Origin: an uncultured Sphingorhabdus sp. | GTDB lineage: Bacteria; Pseudomonadota; Alphaproteobacteria; Sphingomonadales; Sphingomonadaceae | Assembly (NCBI GenBank): GCA_937873665.1 | Contig: CALMYW010000120.1 | Coordinates: forward strand, 1 to 20,981 | Direction: 5' to 3' | DNA length: 20,981 bases | Shown here: positions 13,906-20,981 of the stretch, in pieces | Position numbering within the stretch: position 1 is the first letter of the stretch | How the letters are laid out: each line of letters opens with the position of its first letter | Made by a program: the position numbers and the translations under genes | Notes under the pieces: generated by a model | Database searches by the model: none | What the model was told of the DNA's origin: nothing | What the model saw: only the letters and a program-made list of their open reading frames with translations

Positions 13906-14943
13906 CAGGTGTCGGTGTTGCTGCCGGATCGCTATCCGCAGCACGATCTGTTCATTTGCGATGTTGCGGACGCGGTCATCAAGGATGTCATGCCGCAAAT
14001 GGAGCATCCGTTCTACAGCTTGTCGAAGAAGCCTGAGACCAGTGTGCGGCGCTACGAGCATAACGGTCAGTATCTCGAGGTGACGCCGAGTGTGAAGGGC
14101 TTGGCGACGATCTATGACAAGGACGTGCTGATCTATGTGATCTCGCAGATTATGGCGAAAGTGAAGGCCGGCGAGAAGGTTTCCAAGCGTGTTCAGGTGA
14201 ACAGCCGTGATCTGCTTGTGTTCACCAATAGGGGCACGTCAGGCAAGGATTACGAGGCTCTTCAGGAGGCGATCGAGCGCATCCGGGGGACGACGATCGT
14301 GACTAACATCAGGACCGGTGATACCGAGCAGACTGATACCTTTGGGCTGATCGATTCCTCGTCGATCAAGCGGAAGCACGGGCTTGATGGCAGGCTTATG
14401 GCGTGTGAAATAACGCTGTCCGATTGGGTGTTCAACGCGATTGAGCATCATGAGGTTTTGACGCTTCATCGGGACTATTTCAGGCTTCGAAAGCCGCTCG
14501 AACGGAGGGTTTACGAGATTGCCCGCAAGCATTGTGGGCATCAGGACGAATGGAAAATTGGGCTGCTGAACCTTTTGAAAAAGACGGGTTCACAAAGCCC
14601 GGAGAAACGGTTTCGGCAGATGATCAAGGCTCTGGTCGAAACCGATCATCTGCCGGATTATTTTGTGTCCTACGATGTCGCGAAGGACATGGTGACGTTT
14701 CGCAACCGCGGGACGATGAAGAAGGTGTCGTTTGAGGCGGAAGAAAATGAGCCCTGGGCTGGCCGTCTCAAGCTCGATGTTATGGATGATGTGCGCGAGG
14801 TCGCTCCGGGTTGGGATCCCTACTACCTTGAGTCGCAGTGGCGGGGTTGGTTGGGTGAAAATGAAATCGAGCCCAAATATCCTGAGCGCCACTTCGTGAA
14901 GTTCGCCAAGAGCTGGTTCGAGAAGCGCGGCCGACCGGCCTGA
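13885..14943 (+). CDS. repA: Replication initiator protein A (RPA family)
   Basis: The 352-residue product matches the RPA plasmid initiator family. Recognisable blocks include LATIYDKDVLIYVISQIM (about residues 72-89), the strand-helix LTLHRDYFRLRKPLERRVYEIARKHCG (about 192-218) and a C-terminal W-rich tail near 300-350. It should bind the iterons and open the origin. The ATG at 13885 has GGAG at 13877-13880, four bases upstream, in the gap between the last two iterons. The first residues MVTETPNQ are encoded by the last iteron itself, so Rep binding would cover its own translation start (autoregulation, inferred). If the true start were downstream, the next in-frame ATG is at the MPQMEHPF segment, which would remove 35 residues. 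Confidence 0.92.
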   Translation: MVTETPNQVSVLLPDRYPQHDLFICDVADAVIKDVMPQMEHPFYSLSKKPETSVRRYEHNGQYLEVTPSVKGLATIYDKDVLIYVISQIMAKVKAGEKVSKRVQVNSRDLLVFTNRGTSGKDYEALQEAIERIRGTTIVTNIRTGDTEQTDTFGLIDSSSIKRKHGLDGRLMACEITLSDWVFNAIEHHEVLTLHRDYFRLRKPLERRVYEIARKHCGHQDEWKIGLLNLLKKTGSQSPEKRFRQMIKALVETDHLPDYFVSYDVAKDMVTFRNRGTMKKVSFEAEENEPWAGRLKLDVMDDVREVAPGWDPYYLESQWRGWLGENEIEPKYPERHFVKFAKSWFEKRGRPA

Positions 14944-14955
14944 GGCAGTGTCCGT

Positions 14956-16026
14956 TCAATACGGAACGGTGTTTGCAGGTTGGACGCTAAGCATATGCTC
15001 TTCGAAATTTTCGTGGCTTTCGTCGAGCCAGGCGGTCTTTTCGTTTGAAAGCCAGCTGTGCGGTGGGGGGCCAAGGCGAAAGCGTACTGTGCTGTTCCAT
15101 CTGGTTCCGCTCGAGGTTCGGCGCAGGAATCCAGCGCGCTCGAGCTGCAAAAGTAGTTTGCGCGCTCCAGGCTGGGATATGTCCATAGCGCGGCTGACTT
15201 GCGTTGCTCCGAGTTCGCCGAGTCCTGATACCAGCTGGAAGACGTCATGAATTCGGCTGCTGGAGCGCCGTTGCGGGAATGCGAGGTCGATGGCCGTTTG
15301 TGCGGTTGTCAGGTCGATGGCTTCGGTCATCAGGGTTTCTGTGGCTTTGGTAATGTTTCGCACGAGTGTGAAGCGGCGCCAGGTGTCCGAACGATTGGCG
15401 CGGAACAGTTCGCGTTTGAATATCCCGGGGAGGGGAAGGGGGACAATGCAAAGCCCAAGGATCTGGGCGCGCAGGGCTACAACGAGGTTGAGAGCCCAAC
15501 AGGGGCTCTTGGAGGGGTTTGGCTGGTCGGTCGTGTCTTTGGTGTAGAGATAGTCCGATAGCAGCTTCTGGAGGTGTTCGTCGGGCAGGTAGTGGCTTGC
15601 TTCGAGAGTTGGTGCTATGTTGGCTTGGACGTTGCCAAGCAGTTCGAAGTCGTCCGCTTGAAGGTCCGTGCTGTTGTAGCTGAAGTCTTCGCCTGGCGGG
15701 AATGTGGCTAACGCAACTTCGGTGGCTTGGTGGAGGTCCGAAGGTCTTTGCTGGCCAGGGATATCGAGCGTGGTCAGGCAGAATGTGATTGCGCTGAAGA
15801 AGCCCGATCTCTGGTCGAAATTTTCGGACGAGAGGAGAGGAGCGGGTCCTTCATAACCGCGATCCTCTCGGTATTGCAGCCAAAGACGGCGAAGCATACG
15901 CAGGGCGATAGGGTTTACGAACGCCTCGGCTTCGATAGTGCTGCTGGCCATGATATCGCGCAGATATGCGTCACTTTGGCCGGTTCTGTAGGCCATTAGG
16001 TGGCGCGCGTGGTCGATCGGACTCAT
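14956..16026 (-). CDS. Winged-helix protein of unknown function
   Basis: A 356-residue protein, convergent with repA (12 bases between stops). Residues ~1-230 are mostly predicted helical with no motif I recognise. A winged helix-turn-helix is visible at about 262-312 (DVFQLVSGLGELGATQVSRAMDISQPGARKLLLQLERAGFL), preceded by RRSSSR. The arrangement resembles helix-turn-helix proteins next to plasmid backbones in Rhizobiales, such as DUF1612-type proteins, but the match is only by eye. It starts at the ATG at 16026, divergent from the recombinase, with inverted repeats between them that it might bind. Two GGGNAGGG octamers lie on the strand opposite its coding strand. A copy-control or recombinase-regulating role is speculation. 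Confidence 0.75.
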   Translation of the reverse strand: MSPIDHARHLMAYRTGQSDAYLRDIMASSTIEAEAFVNPIALRMLRRLWLQYREDRGYEGPAPLLSSENFDQRSGFFSAITFCLTTLDIPGQQRPSDLHQATEVALATFPPGEDFSYNSTDLQADDFELLGNVQANIAPTLEASHYLPDEHLQKLLSDYLYTKDTTDQPNPSKSPCWALNLVVALRAQILGLCIVPLPLPGIFKRELFRANRSDTWRRFTLVRNITKATETLMTEAIDLTTAQTAIDLAFPQRRSSSRIHDVFQLVSGLGELGATQVSRAMDISQPGARKLLLQLERAGFLRRTSSGTRWNSTVRFRLGPPPHSWLSNEKTAWLDESHENFEEHMLSVQPANTVPY

Positions 16027-16056
16027 GGGGGCTGGCTCCGCAGCTATAACTTACAG

Positions 16057-16172
16057 AGGGGTTTGGTTATTGTGCGTGGAGGGGAGTGTCAATAACCGAA
16101 CTGCGAGTTAGGTTGGGTTGCCGATACGCGTAGGTGTGATAATTAGGGTTATCAAACCCCTATCATAATGAT
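16057..16172. promoter_or_regulatory. Inverted-repeat-rich divergent control region
   Basis: GTTTGGTTATTG (16061-16072) and CAATAACCGAAC (16090-16101) form an inverted repeat matching at 11 of 12 positions. AGGGGTTT (16057-16064) is repeated inverted as AAACCCCT (16154-16161). ATCATAATGAT (16162-16172) is an 11-base palindrome. All lie in the 187 bases between the divergent winged-helix and recombinase genes, so they are likely operators or recombinase arm sites. I see no convincing -35/-10 pair. Confidence 0.5.
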
Positions 16173-16213
16173 ATGGGCTCAGAAAATCCGGTCGTTTAGG
16201 GAAAAATGGGTTG

Positions 16214-17344
16214 ATGGCCACCAGGGCGCTCGCTGTAGCCCGATCTTCTGAGCCAGCTGAGCTGATCGACGATTTGCGCGCCGTGCGGGCCTGGGTCAAG
16301 CAGATCGATGTCGAGCGGCTCGATGCCGCCTTTCGGGCCTGGTCGTATAACAGTCGCCGTGCGTTTCAATCTGACCTCGCGATCTGGACGCATTGGTGCG
16401 CGCGCAATGGCGTTGATGTGGGGAAGGCAGCTGCCAGTGACGTTGCGCGGTGGATTCGGGCGCTGGTAGCCGGCGAAAACGGAGACGAGCCGCGGGCTGC
16501 CGCTACAATCAAGCGCTACATTGTTCATGTCGGCCGCGCGTACCGGTTGCTCCGCTTGGTCGATCCGACAGACGACGAGCTGGTAAAGTACGAATTGAAG
16601 GCAGCGCGTAAGAAGGTTGGCGTGAAGCAGAAGCAGGCCTTGGGGTTGCGGTTCAAGGGCGATGTGGTTGATCTCGACGGGCCAGAGGCGGCATTGTCGC
16701 TGAAGACTCTTTTGAAGGCGTGTCGGCGGGGCAGGGGACGCCTCGATGCGCTGGCGCTCCGCAACATCGCATTGTTGCGGGTCGCCTACGACACGGGGAT
16801 GCGCCGATCGGAGATTGTGCGTGTTGAGGTTGGTCACATCGAAGGGCCGGAGAGCGACGGGGCAGGGCGGTTGTTCATTCCGTTCTCAAAGACTGACCAG
16901 GAAGGGGAGGGGGACTATGCCTATCTCTCGCCGGCAACGATGATGTCGCTGGCGGATTGGCGTGCGGAGGCGCGGTTGAAGGCGGGGCCGGTCTTCTGCC
17001 GGATAACGACGCATTTTGACGGCAGTGTCGACAAGATTTGCGCAGAGGCGCTTCATCCGAATTCGATTGGTCAGATTTACAAGCGTCTGGTGCGCACAGC
17101 CCATGAGCGAGGACTTTTGGGAGCAATGGGGACTGAGGATCTCCAACGTGTTGTGGCGTCGATTTCGAGCCATTCGATCAGGGTTGGTGTTGCCCAGGAT
17201 AATTTTGCTGCCGATGAAAGTTTGGGCGCAATCATGCAATCCTATCGGTGGAAGGATCCGCGGACTGTGTTGCGCTACGGCGAAAAACTTTCGGTGCGGA
17301 GTGGAGCAAGTGCCCGAATGGCTCAGCGTTTCAGTGATCGCTGA
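16214..17344 (+). CDS. Tyrosine recombinase (XerC/D-like integrase)
   Basis: A 376-residue site-specific recombinase. An N-terminal SAM-like core-binding domain covers about residues 35-130. The catalytic domain shows TGMRRSE with R197, SKTD with K226, SHSIR with H320 and R323, W346 in the position often held by His, and the nucleophile Y355 in TVLRYGEKL, so all active-site positions are filled. The ATG at 16214 is preceded in frame by a TTG at 16211, an alternative start; AGGGA lies 11 bases upstream. Placed near the origin, it most likely resolves plasmid multimers, but an integrative role cannot be excluded. The target site is not identified; the inverted repeats upstream are candidates. 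Confidence 0.92.
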   Translation: MATRALAVARSSEPAELIDDLRAVRAWVKQIDVERLDAAFRAWSYNSRRAFQSDLAIWTHWCARNGVDVGKAAASDVARWIRALVAGENGDEPRAAATIKRYIVHVGRAYRLLRLVDPTDDELVKYELKAARKKVGVKQKQALGLRFKGDVVDLDGPEAALSLKTLLKACRRGRGRLDALALRNIALLRVAYDTGMRRSEIVRVEVGHIEGPESDGAGRLFIPFSKTDQEGEGDYAYLSPATMMSLADWRAEARLKAGPVFCRITTHFDGSVDKICAEALHPNSIGQIYKRLVRTAHERGLLGAMGTEDLQRVVASISSHSIRVGVAQDNFAADESLGAIMQSYRWKDPRTVLRYGEKLSVRSGASARMAQRFSDR

Positions 17345-17437
17345 GGCGTGCTTGTGCAATCTTAGCGATTCCATATGGTGGGGTACTGCGCTAGAGGTGC
17401 CCAGTGTTTCTCCAAACGGGAGATTGCGGGGGTTTAG

Positions 17438-20400
17438 TTGCCGAGAGATATATTCAACAGGCTTTGCGATCGCGGAGGTAACAGAACGGAAGCTGATATC
17501 CAGGCTGATGTTCGTGCGCTTTTGATGTCGCCGCAACTTCAACTTGATGATGATGACATTCGGGTGGTCAATCTCGAAGCTCAAGTGGGGGATGGTAGAA
17601 GGATCGACGTAGAGATCGGTTCGGCGGCGATTGAAATCAAGAAGGATTTGCGTCCGCGTCGGGTCAAATCGGACAGTATTGCGCAGCTCCGTGGTTATGT
17701 TGAGCATAGGTCTCGGTCGACTGGCACTCGTTATGTCGGAATTTTGACTGATGGGGTCGAGTGGAATTGCTATGATCTTGCGGGCGACGAATTTCGGCTC
17801 GTTAGTGCTGTGGACGCTGCCTCGCAAGGGTTCGACGTTGACCGGTTGGTCGTATGGCTAGAGGGTGTTCTTGCAACGGCTCGAGGCATTCCGGCGACGT
17901 CGGCCGAGATTTCGTCAAGATTGGGTGCAGGGAGTAGTGCGCATTCGTTGGATCGGGCGACGATAGCTGGTCTTTATGAGCTGCATAGGGATTTGCCGAC
18001 AGTTCGTATGAAGCGTGGTCTATGGTCGAAGCTTTTGACGTCCACGTTGGGGAACCAGTTTGAAGATTCGGACGAGCTTTTCGTTGAGCATACGTTGCTG
18101 GTCAATTCGGCCGAAATCATTGCCCATTCGGTGTTGGGTCTCGATGTCGCTGCTATGGAGCCGAACGACGTATTGTCTGGGACAGCTTTCACGCGGAGCA
18201 GCATTTATGGCGTCGTTGAGCAAGACTTTTTCGATTGGCCGTTAGAGGTCGAAGGCGGACCGGAGTTTGTGCGTTCTCTTTCGCGCCGGCTTGCGCGGTT
18301 CGAATGGGGTAGCGTTCAGCAGGATGTGTTGAAGACGCTTTACGAGTCGATCATCACACCAGAGACGCGTAAGCGACTTGGGGAATATTACACTCCGGAC
18401 TGGTTGGCGGAGCTGGTTGTTGAAGAAGTGATTCCGTCCCCTTTGGGCGTTCGAGCGCTCGATCCTGCGTGCGGATCCGGCACGTTTCTGTTTCATGCCG
18501 TTCGTCGCTACATTGATGCTGGTCGCGAAGCAGGCTTGTCGGTTGCGGATATTCTGTCTGGTGTCAGCAACGCAGTTTATGGGATGGATTTGCATCCTGT
18601 TGCCGTGACATTGGCAAGAGTTACTTATTTGCTGGCGATCGGGCCCGAGCTTTTGCGGGATGCTGAACGTGGTCCGATCTTCATCCCTGTATATCTGGGG
18701 GATTCCATCCAATGGGATGGTCAGTCGACCAATTTGTGGAATGCTGGTGATCTGGTAGTTCAGGTAGAGGATGCAGCGGAGCTGTTTCGAACAGAGTTGC
18801 GCTTCCCGGATCGCTTGCTGGCAGACGCAAGAAGCTTCGACCGGTTGGTCGAGGAGATGGCTCAATTGGCGTCGCGCCGTGAGCCTGGTTCGCGAGTGCC
18901 GAGCCTTGGGTCTGCGTTCCACCGCCATGGTGTTGCGAGCGAAGGGCGGGCCAAGATCGAGGCGACGTTCGCAACGATGTGTGCCCTGCACGATCAAGGG
19001 CGGAATCATATCTGGAGTTATTATGTCCGCAACTTGGCGCGACCGATGTGGCTGTCGCGCGAGGCCAACCGTGTTGACGTCTTGATTGGTAATCCGCCTT
19101 GGTTGGCTTATCGACATATGCCTGCGGGGTTGCAGGCAAGTTTTCGAGAAATGGAGGAGGAGCGGGGTCTTTGGGCTGGCGCCGAAAATGCGACGCATCA
19201 AGATCTGTCAGCTTTGTTTGTCGTCCGAGCTGTTGAGTTATATCTGCGGAACGGAGGTAGGTTCGGCTTGGTAATGCCCAATGCGGTAGTTGACCGGGAT
19301 CATTATGAAGGTTTTCGGCGCGGGTCTTACGTGGCGGCGACAAGCAGAACTTTGATTGAGTTCGAGCCGTCCTGGGACTTTAGACGAGTGCGGCCGCATT
19401 TCTTTCCGCGTGGTTCGAGTGTTATCTTTGGGAGCCGCAATGCGTCTGTGTCGGCGGTGATGCCGGAGGCGGCACGTATTTTTACAGGCCGCGCCGGTAT
19501 TGGTCAGCAACTCGCTGCCGTGAGAGAAAGCTTGCGGGTTACTGACGGATCGGTGACGATCAGGTCTGGCGTGCGTTCACCTTACGCGGAGCGGTTTCGC
19601 CAGGGTGCAATCTTCGCGCCGCGTTTTATGTTTTTCGTCGAACGGGAGGATGTGGGACCGTTAGGTGCTGCTGCTGGACAAATCTCAGTGGTGTCATCGC
19701 GGAGCGTTAATGAGAAGAAGCCGTGGAAGGAAATGCCGTCGATTAGCGGTGTTGTCGAATCGATGTTCGTGCGTCCGCTTTATTCGGGAGAAACGCTGCT
19801 GCCGTATCGCAATGCTGAGCCATTGTCCTGTCTCGTTCCGTTCGATGGGTCTTCGTTGTTAAGAGATGGGTCAGATCGCGATTTTTACCCGGGATTGTCC
19901 GATTGGTGGACCAGGTGTGAGGCGCTCTGGGAAATGGGAAGGAGCAGCGATCGTTTGTCCTTGTTCGAGCAGCTTGATTATATGGGTAAGCTTGGTGGGC
20001 AATTTCCGATCCCGCCTATGCGTGTTGTTTATAATAGTTCAGGGATGCACTTGGCTGCGGCTAAGCTGTATGATCCGTTAGGAATCGTGAATAACAAGCT
20101 GTACTGGTGCGCTGTCAGGTCGGAGCAGGAGGCGGATTATTTGTGTGCGCTGCTGAATAGTCCGATTACGACGGAATTTGTGCGCCCACTTATGTCCTAT
20201 GGTAAGGATGAGCGGGATATTCATAAACATGTGTGGAAGCTTCCGATTCCAGAGTTCGATGGAGACGTGCCGGTGTTGGCTAGATTGTCGGAGCTGGGCC
20301 GTTTGGCTGGTTTGGCTGCTGCAAACGTGGCGGTGCGTGATAATCTTCACTTTGCGGCTGTAAGGCGTGATATTCGGCGCGCGATTGACGGTAACCCTGA

Positions 20401-20443
20401 GACAGCCGAGATCGATGAACTGGTGTTTGAATTGCTGTCCTGA
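17438..20443 (+). CDS. Type IIG restriction-modification enzyme (nuclease-methyltransferase-specificity fusion)
   Basis: A 1001-residue single-chain enzyme. A PD-(D/E)xK nuclease lies at the N-terminus (D57, then E66-I-K68, in IDVEIGSAAIEIKK). A helical linker leads to an N6-adenine methyltransferase: GEYYTP at 315-320 (motif X), LDPACGSGTF at 341-350 (motif I) and GNPPW at 551-555 (motif IV). The C-terminal ~350 residues should be the target-recognition domain. The start is TTG at 17438: a TAG immediately precedes it, so the frame cannot extend, and GGGGG lies 5-9 bases upstream. Residues 18-30 match the conserved N-terminal helix of the family, arguing against the later ATG at 17525. All catalytic motifs look intact. 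It would defend the plasmid and enforce its maintenance. The recognition sequence cannot be read. Confidence 0.92.
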   Translation: MPRDIFNRLCDRGGNRTEADIQADVRALLMSPQLQLDDDDIRVVNLEAQVGDGRRIDVEIGSAAIEIKKDLRPRRVKSDSIAQLRGYVEHRSRSTGTRYVGILTDGVEWNCYDLAGDEFRLVSAVDAASQGFDVDRLVVWLEGVLATARGIPATSAEISSRLGAGSSAHSLDRATIAGLYELHRDLPTVRMKRGLWSKLLTSTLGNQFEDSDELFVEHTLLVNSAEIIAHSVLGLDVAAMEPNDVLSGTAFTRSSIYGVVEQDFFDWPLEVEGGPEFVRSLSRRLARFEWGSVQQDVLKTLYESIITPETRKRLGEYYTPDWLAELVVEEVIPSPLGVRALDPACGSGTFLFHAVRRYIDAGREAGLSVADILSGVSNAVYGMDLHPVAVTLARVTYLLAIGPELLRDAERGPIFIPVYLGDSIQWDGQSTNLWNAGDLVVQVEDAAELFRTELRFPDRLLADARSFDRLVEEMAQLASRREPGSRVPSLGSAFHRHGVASEGRAKIEATFATMCALHDQGRNHIWSYYVRNLARPMWLSREANRVDVLIGNPPWLAYRHMPAGLQASFREMEEERGLWAGAENATHQDLSALFVVRAVELYLRNGGRFGLVMPNAVVDRDHYEGFRRGSYVAATSRTLIEFEPSWDFRRVRPHFFPRGSSVIFGSRNASVSAVMPEAARIFTGRAGIGQQLAAVRESLRVTDGSVTIRSGVRSPYAERFRQGAIFAPRFMFFVEREDVGPLGAAAGQISVVSSRSVNEKKPWKEMPSISGVVESMFVRPLYSGETLLPYRNAEPLSCLVPFDGSSLLRDGSDRDFYPGLSDWWTRCEALWEMGRSSDRLSLFEQLDYMGKLGGQFPIPPMRVVYNSSGMHLAAAKLYDPLGIVNNKLYWCAVRSEQEADYLCALLNSPITTEFVRPLMSYGKDERDIHKHVWKLPIPEFDGDVPVLARLSELGRLAGLAAANVAVRDNLHFAAVRRDIRRAIDGNPETAEIDELVFELLS

Positions 20444-20451
20444 TTCAACTT

Positions 20452-20767
20452 TCAGTGATGATCGTCGCGCGTTGGGCCGGTTGAGGGTGTTGGCGATGGT
20501 GTTGTATCAACGGTGGCCTTGTCGGCGGTCGAGGGTGCCAATTGCGTTTGGTCCGCCCATGGGGTTTCGGTGAACGCGGGTTGTCCTTCGACATAAGAGA
20601 TGATTGTGGGTGTGTCGGTTCGCACGCGGCGGACCGTGTCGATGACGGTCTTGTTGGTCCAGTCTCCGGGTTGGCCAACTACCGCTGTGCCGATGGCGCG
20701 GCCGAGGCGATCACTGAGCGAACCGCCCTTTTGAATCACGTCGATGCCGTAGACCGATAGTGAATAT
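20452..20767 (-). pseudogene. C-terminal remnant of an unidentified gene, cut by the IS256 end
   Basis: A minus-strand frame of 104 residues runs from the IS boundary to a TGA at 20452. It begins YSLSVYGIDVIQKGG and ends in a Pro/Thr/Asp-rich tail. A GTG at 20739 is the only in-frame start, with no ribosome-binding site, and the ordered part appears to begin before it. The frame continues a few codons into the IS and stops at 20779. I therefore read it as the 3' end of a longer gene split by the insertion. I do not recognise the family. It converges with the restriction-modification gene, eight bases apart. Confidence 0.5.
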
Positions 20768-20981
20768 GGTCGTGTCCGTCAATGTGGTGTAAATTCGGGT
20801 GTGGCCAGCGGACTGCATTTTCAGGCGGCCTTTGGTGTAATCTGTAGCGGCTGAGCCTCCTCGATGGTTGGTGTGGTGAGCGCTGCCATGCCCTCGATCT
20901 GCATGTAGCGGTGCTGGAGCTGGTATTCGTCGTTCTGCTCGAGCAGGACGGCACCGACGAGGCGGATGATGCTGTCCTCGT
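20768..20981 (-). mobile_element. IS256-family insertion sequence, partial, one end
   Basis: The element enters from the right edge with its transposase on the minus strand. The proposed terminus starts at 20768 with GGTCGTGTCCGTCAATGTGG and continues through GTGTAAATTCGG, resembling terminal repeats of alphaproteobacterial IS256-family elements. The adjacent bases 20759-20767 (AGTGAATAT) would be the 8-9 base target duplication; the second copy is outside the window. The exact boundary is inferred. Confidence 0.7.
20821..20981 (-). CDS. IS256-family transposase, C-terminal 52 residues
   Basis: A partial gene running off the right edge. The translated end reads EDSIIRLVGAVLLEQNDEYQ, then LQHRYMQIEGMAAL and a short tail to a TGA at 20821. 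The segment RLVGAVLLEQNDEW/Y followed by RYM is the typical C-terminus of IS256-family DDE transposases in Alphaproteobacteria. The DDE catalytic core lies outside the window, so activity cannot be judged. Confidence 0.88.
   Translation of the reverse strand, partial: EDSIIRLVGAVLLEQNDEYQLQHRYMQIEGMAALTTPTIEEAQPLQITPKAA

Larger units (their letters stand above)
91..16911. repeat. Polarised GGGNAGGG octamers (KOPS-like), 18 sites
   Basis: Minus-strand copies (CCCTNCCC as written) start at 91, 5689, 8484, 8489, 9932, 9960, 11169, 11845, 11850 and 12063. Plus-strand copies start at 12499, 12954, 13300, 15427, 15433, 16729, 16860 and 16904. I found none in the opposite orientation on either side of a switch between 12070 and 12499, and none at all after 16911. 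GGGNAGGG is the published Escherichia coli FtsK-orienting consensus. Sites were found by eye. Confidence 0.6.

Noticed and set aside
13627..14061. Minus-strand open frames encoding repeated GVSVT or GFQLP peptides
   Set aside because: The repeated peptides are translations of the iteron on the opposite strand; the frames also overlap the rep gene and have no ribosome-binding site.
14951..14965. Possible bidirectional terminator TCCGT/ACGGA between repA and the winged-helix gene
   Set aside because: The stem is only five bases, there is no T tract on either strand, and the loop contains the stop codon of the winged-helix gene.
20445..20678. 77-codon minus-strand frame at the right edge
   Set aside because: It overlaps the better-supported frame ending at 20452 in a different phase and reads as Pro/Arg/Ser-rich shadow sequence.

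Overview
The window looks like the backbone of an alphaproteobacterial plasmid, probably from a sphingomonad-like or rhizobial-like host. Evidence: an RPA-type replication initiator beside an iteron origin, GANTC (CcrM-type) sites inside the iterons, a compact ParA locus, and a long minus-strand operon of gene families typical of large alphaproteobacterial plasmids. No rRNA, tRNA or chromosomal housekeeping gene was seen. The host assignment is inference. The first 49 bases are Illumina library adapter, not biology. The other end runs into an IS256-type transposase, so the window is probably one whole short-read contig that broke at a repeat.

Left arm (50-12029, all minus strand, transcribed right to left). 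In transcription order: a protein with several helix-turn-helix units; a CHC2 zinc-finger/Toprim primase-like protein; a 1403-residue fusion of an N6-adenine methyltransferase with a strawberry-notch (SBNO) superfamily 2 helicase; a 680-residue ParB-domain protein; a GHKL ATPase; an ArdC-type antirestriction protein with a zinc metallopeptidase domain; and a PAPS-reductase-like PP-loop protein cut by the adapter. Tight spacing and stop/start overlaps suggest one operon. These domains recur in DNA-processing and anti-defence 'polyvalent' proteins of conjugative plasmids and phages. Here they are separate genes in a row, which makes this block the best candidate for an undescribed multi-gene system.

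Centre (12030-14943). A divergent control region carries an array of GCATAT half-sites, followed by parA and a small overlapping partner gene. Next is a 627-base origin region with a perfect DnaA box, an AT-rich stretch and nine iterons. The last iteron encodes the first residues of the replication initiator, which follows.

Right arm (14956-20981). A minus-strand winged-helix protein of unknown role and a divergent tyrosine recombinase flank a control region with inverted repeats. A 1001-residue type IIG restriction-modification enzyme follows. Last is the C-terminal remnant of an unidentified gene, apparently split by an IS256-family element.

Across the window, every GGGNAGGG octamer found by eye (18 of them) points away from the parA/origin region: ten on the minus strand to its left and eight on the plus strand to its right. 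This is the pattern expected of FtsK-orienting (KOPS-like) sequences on two replichores.
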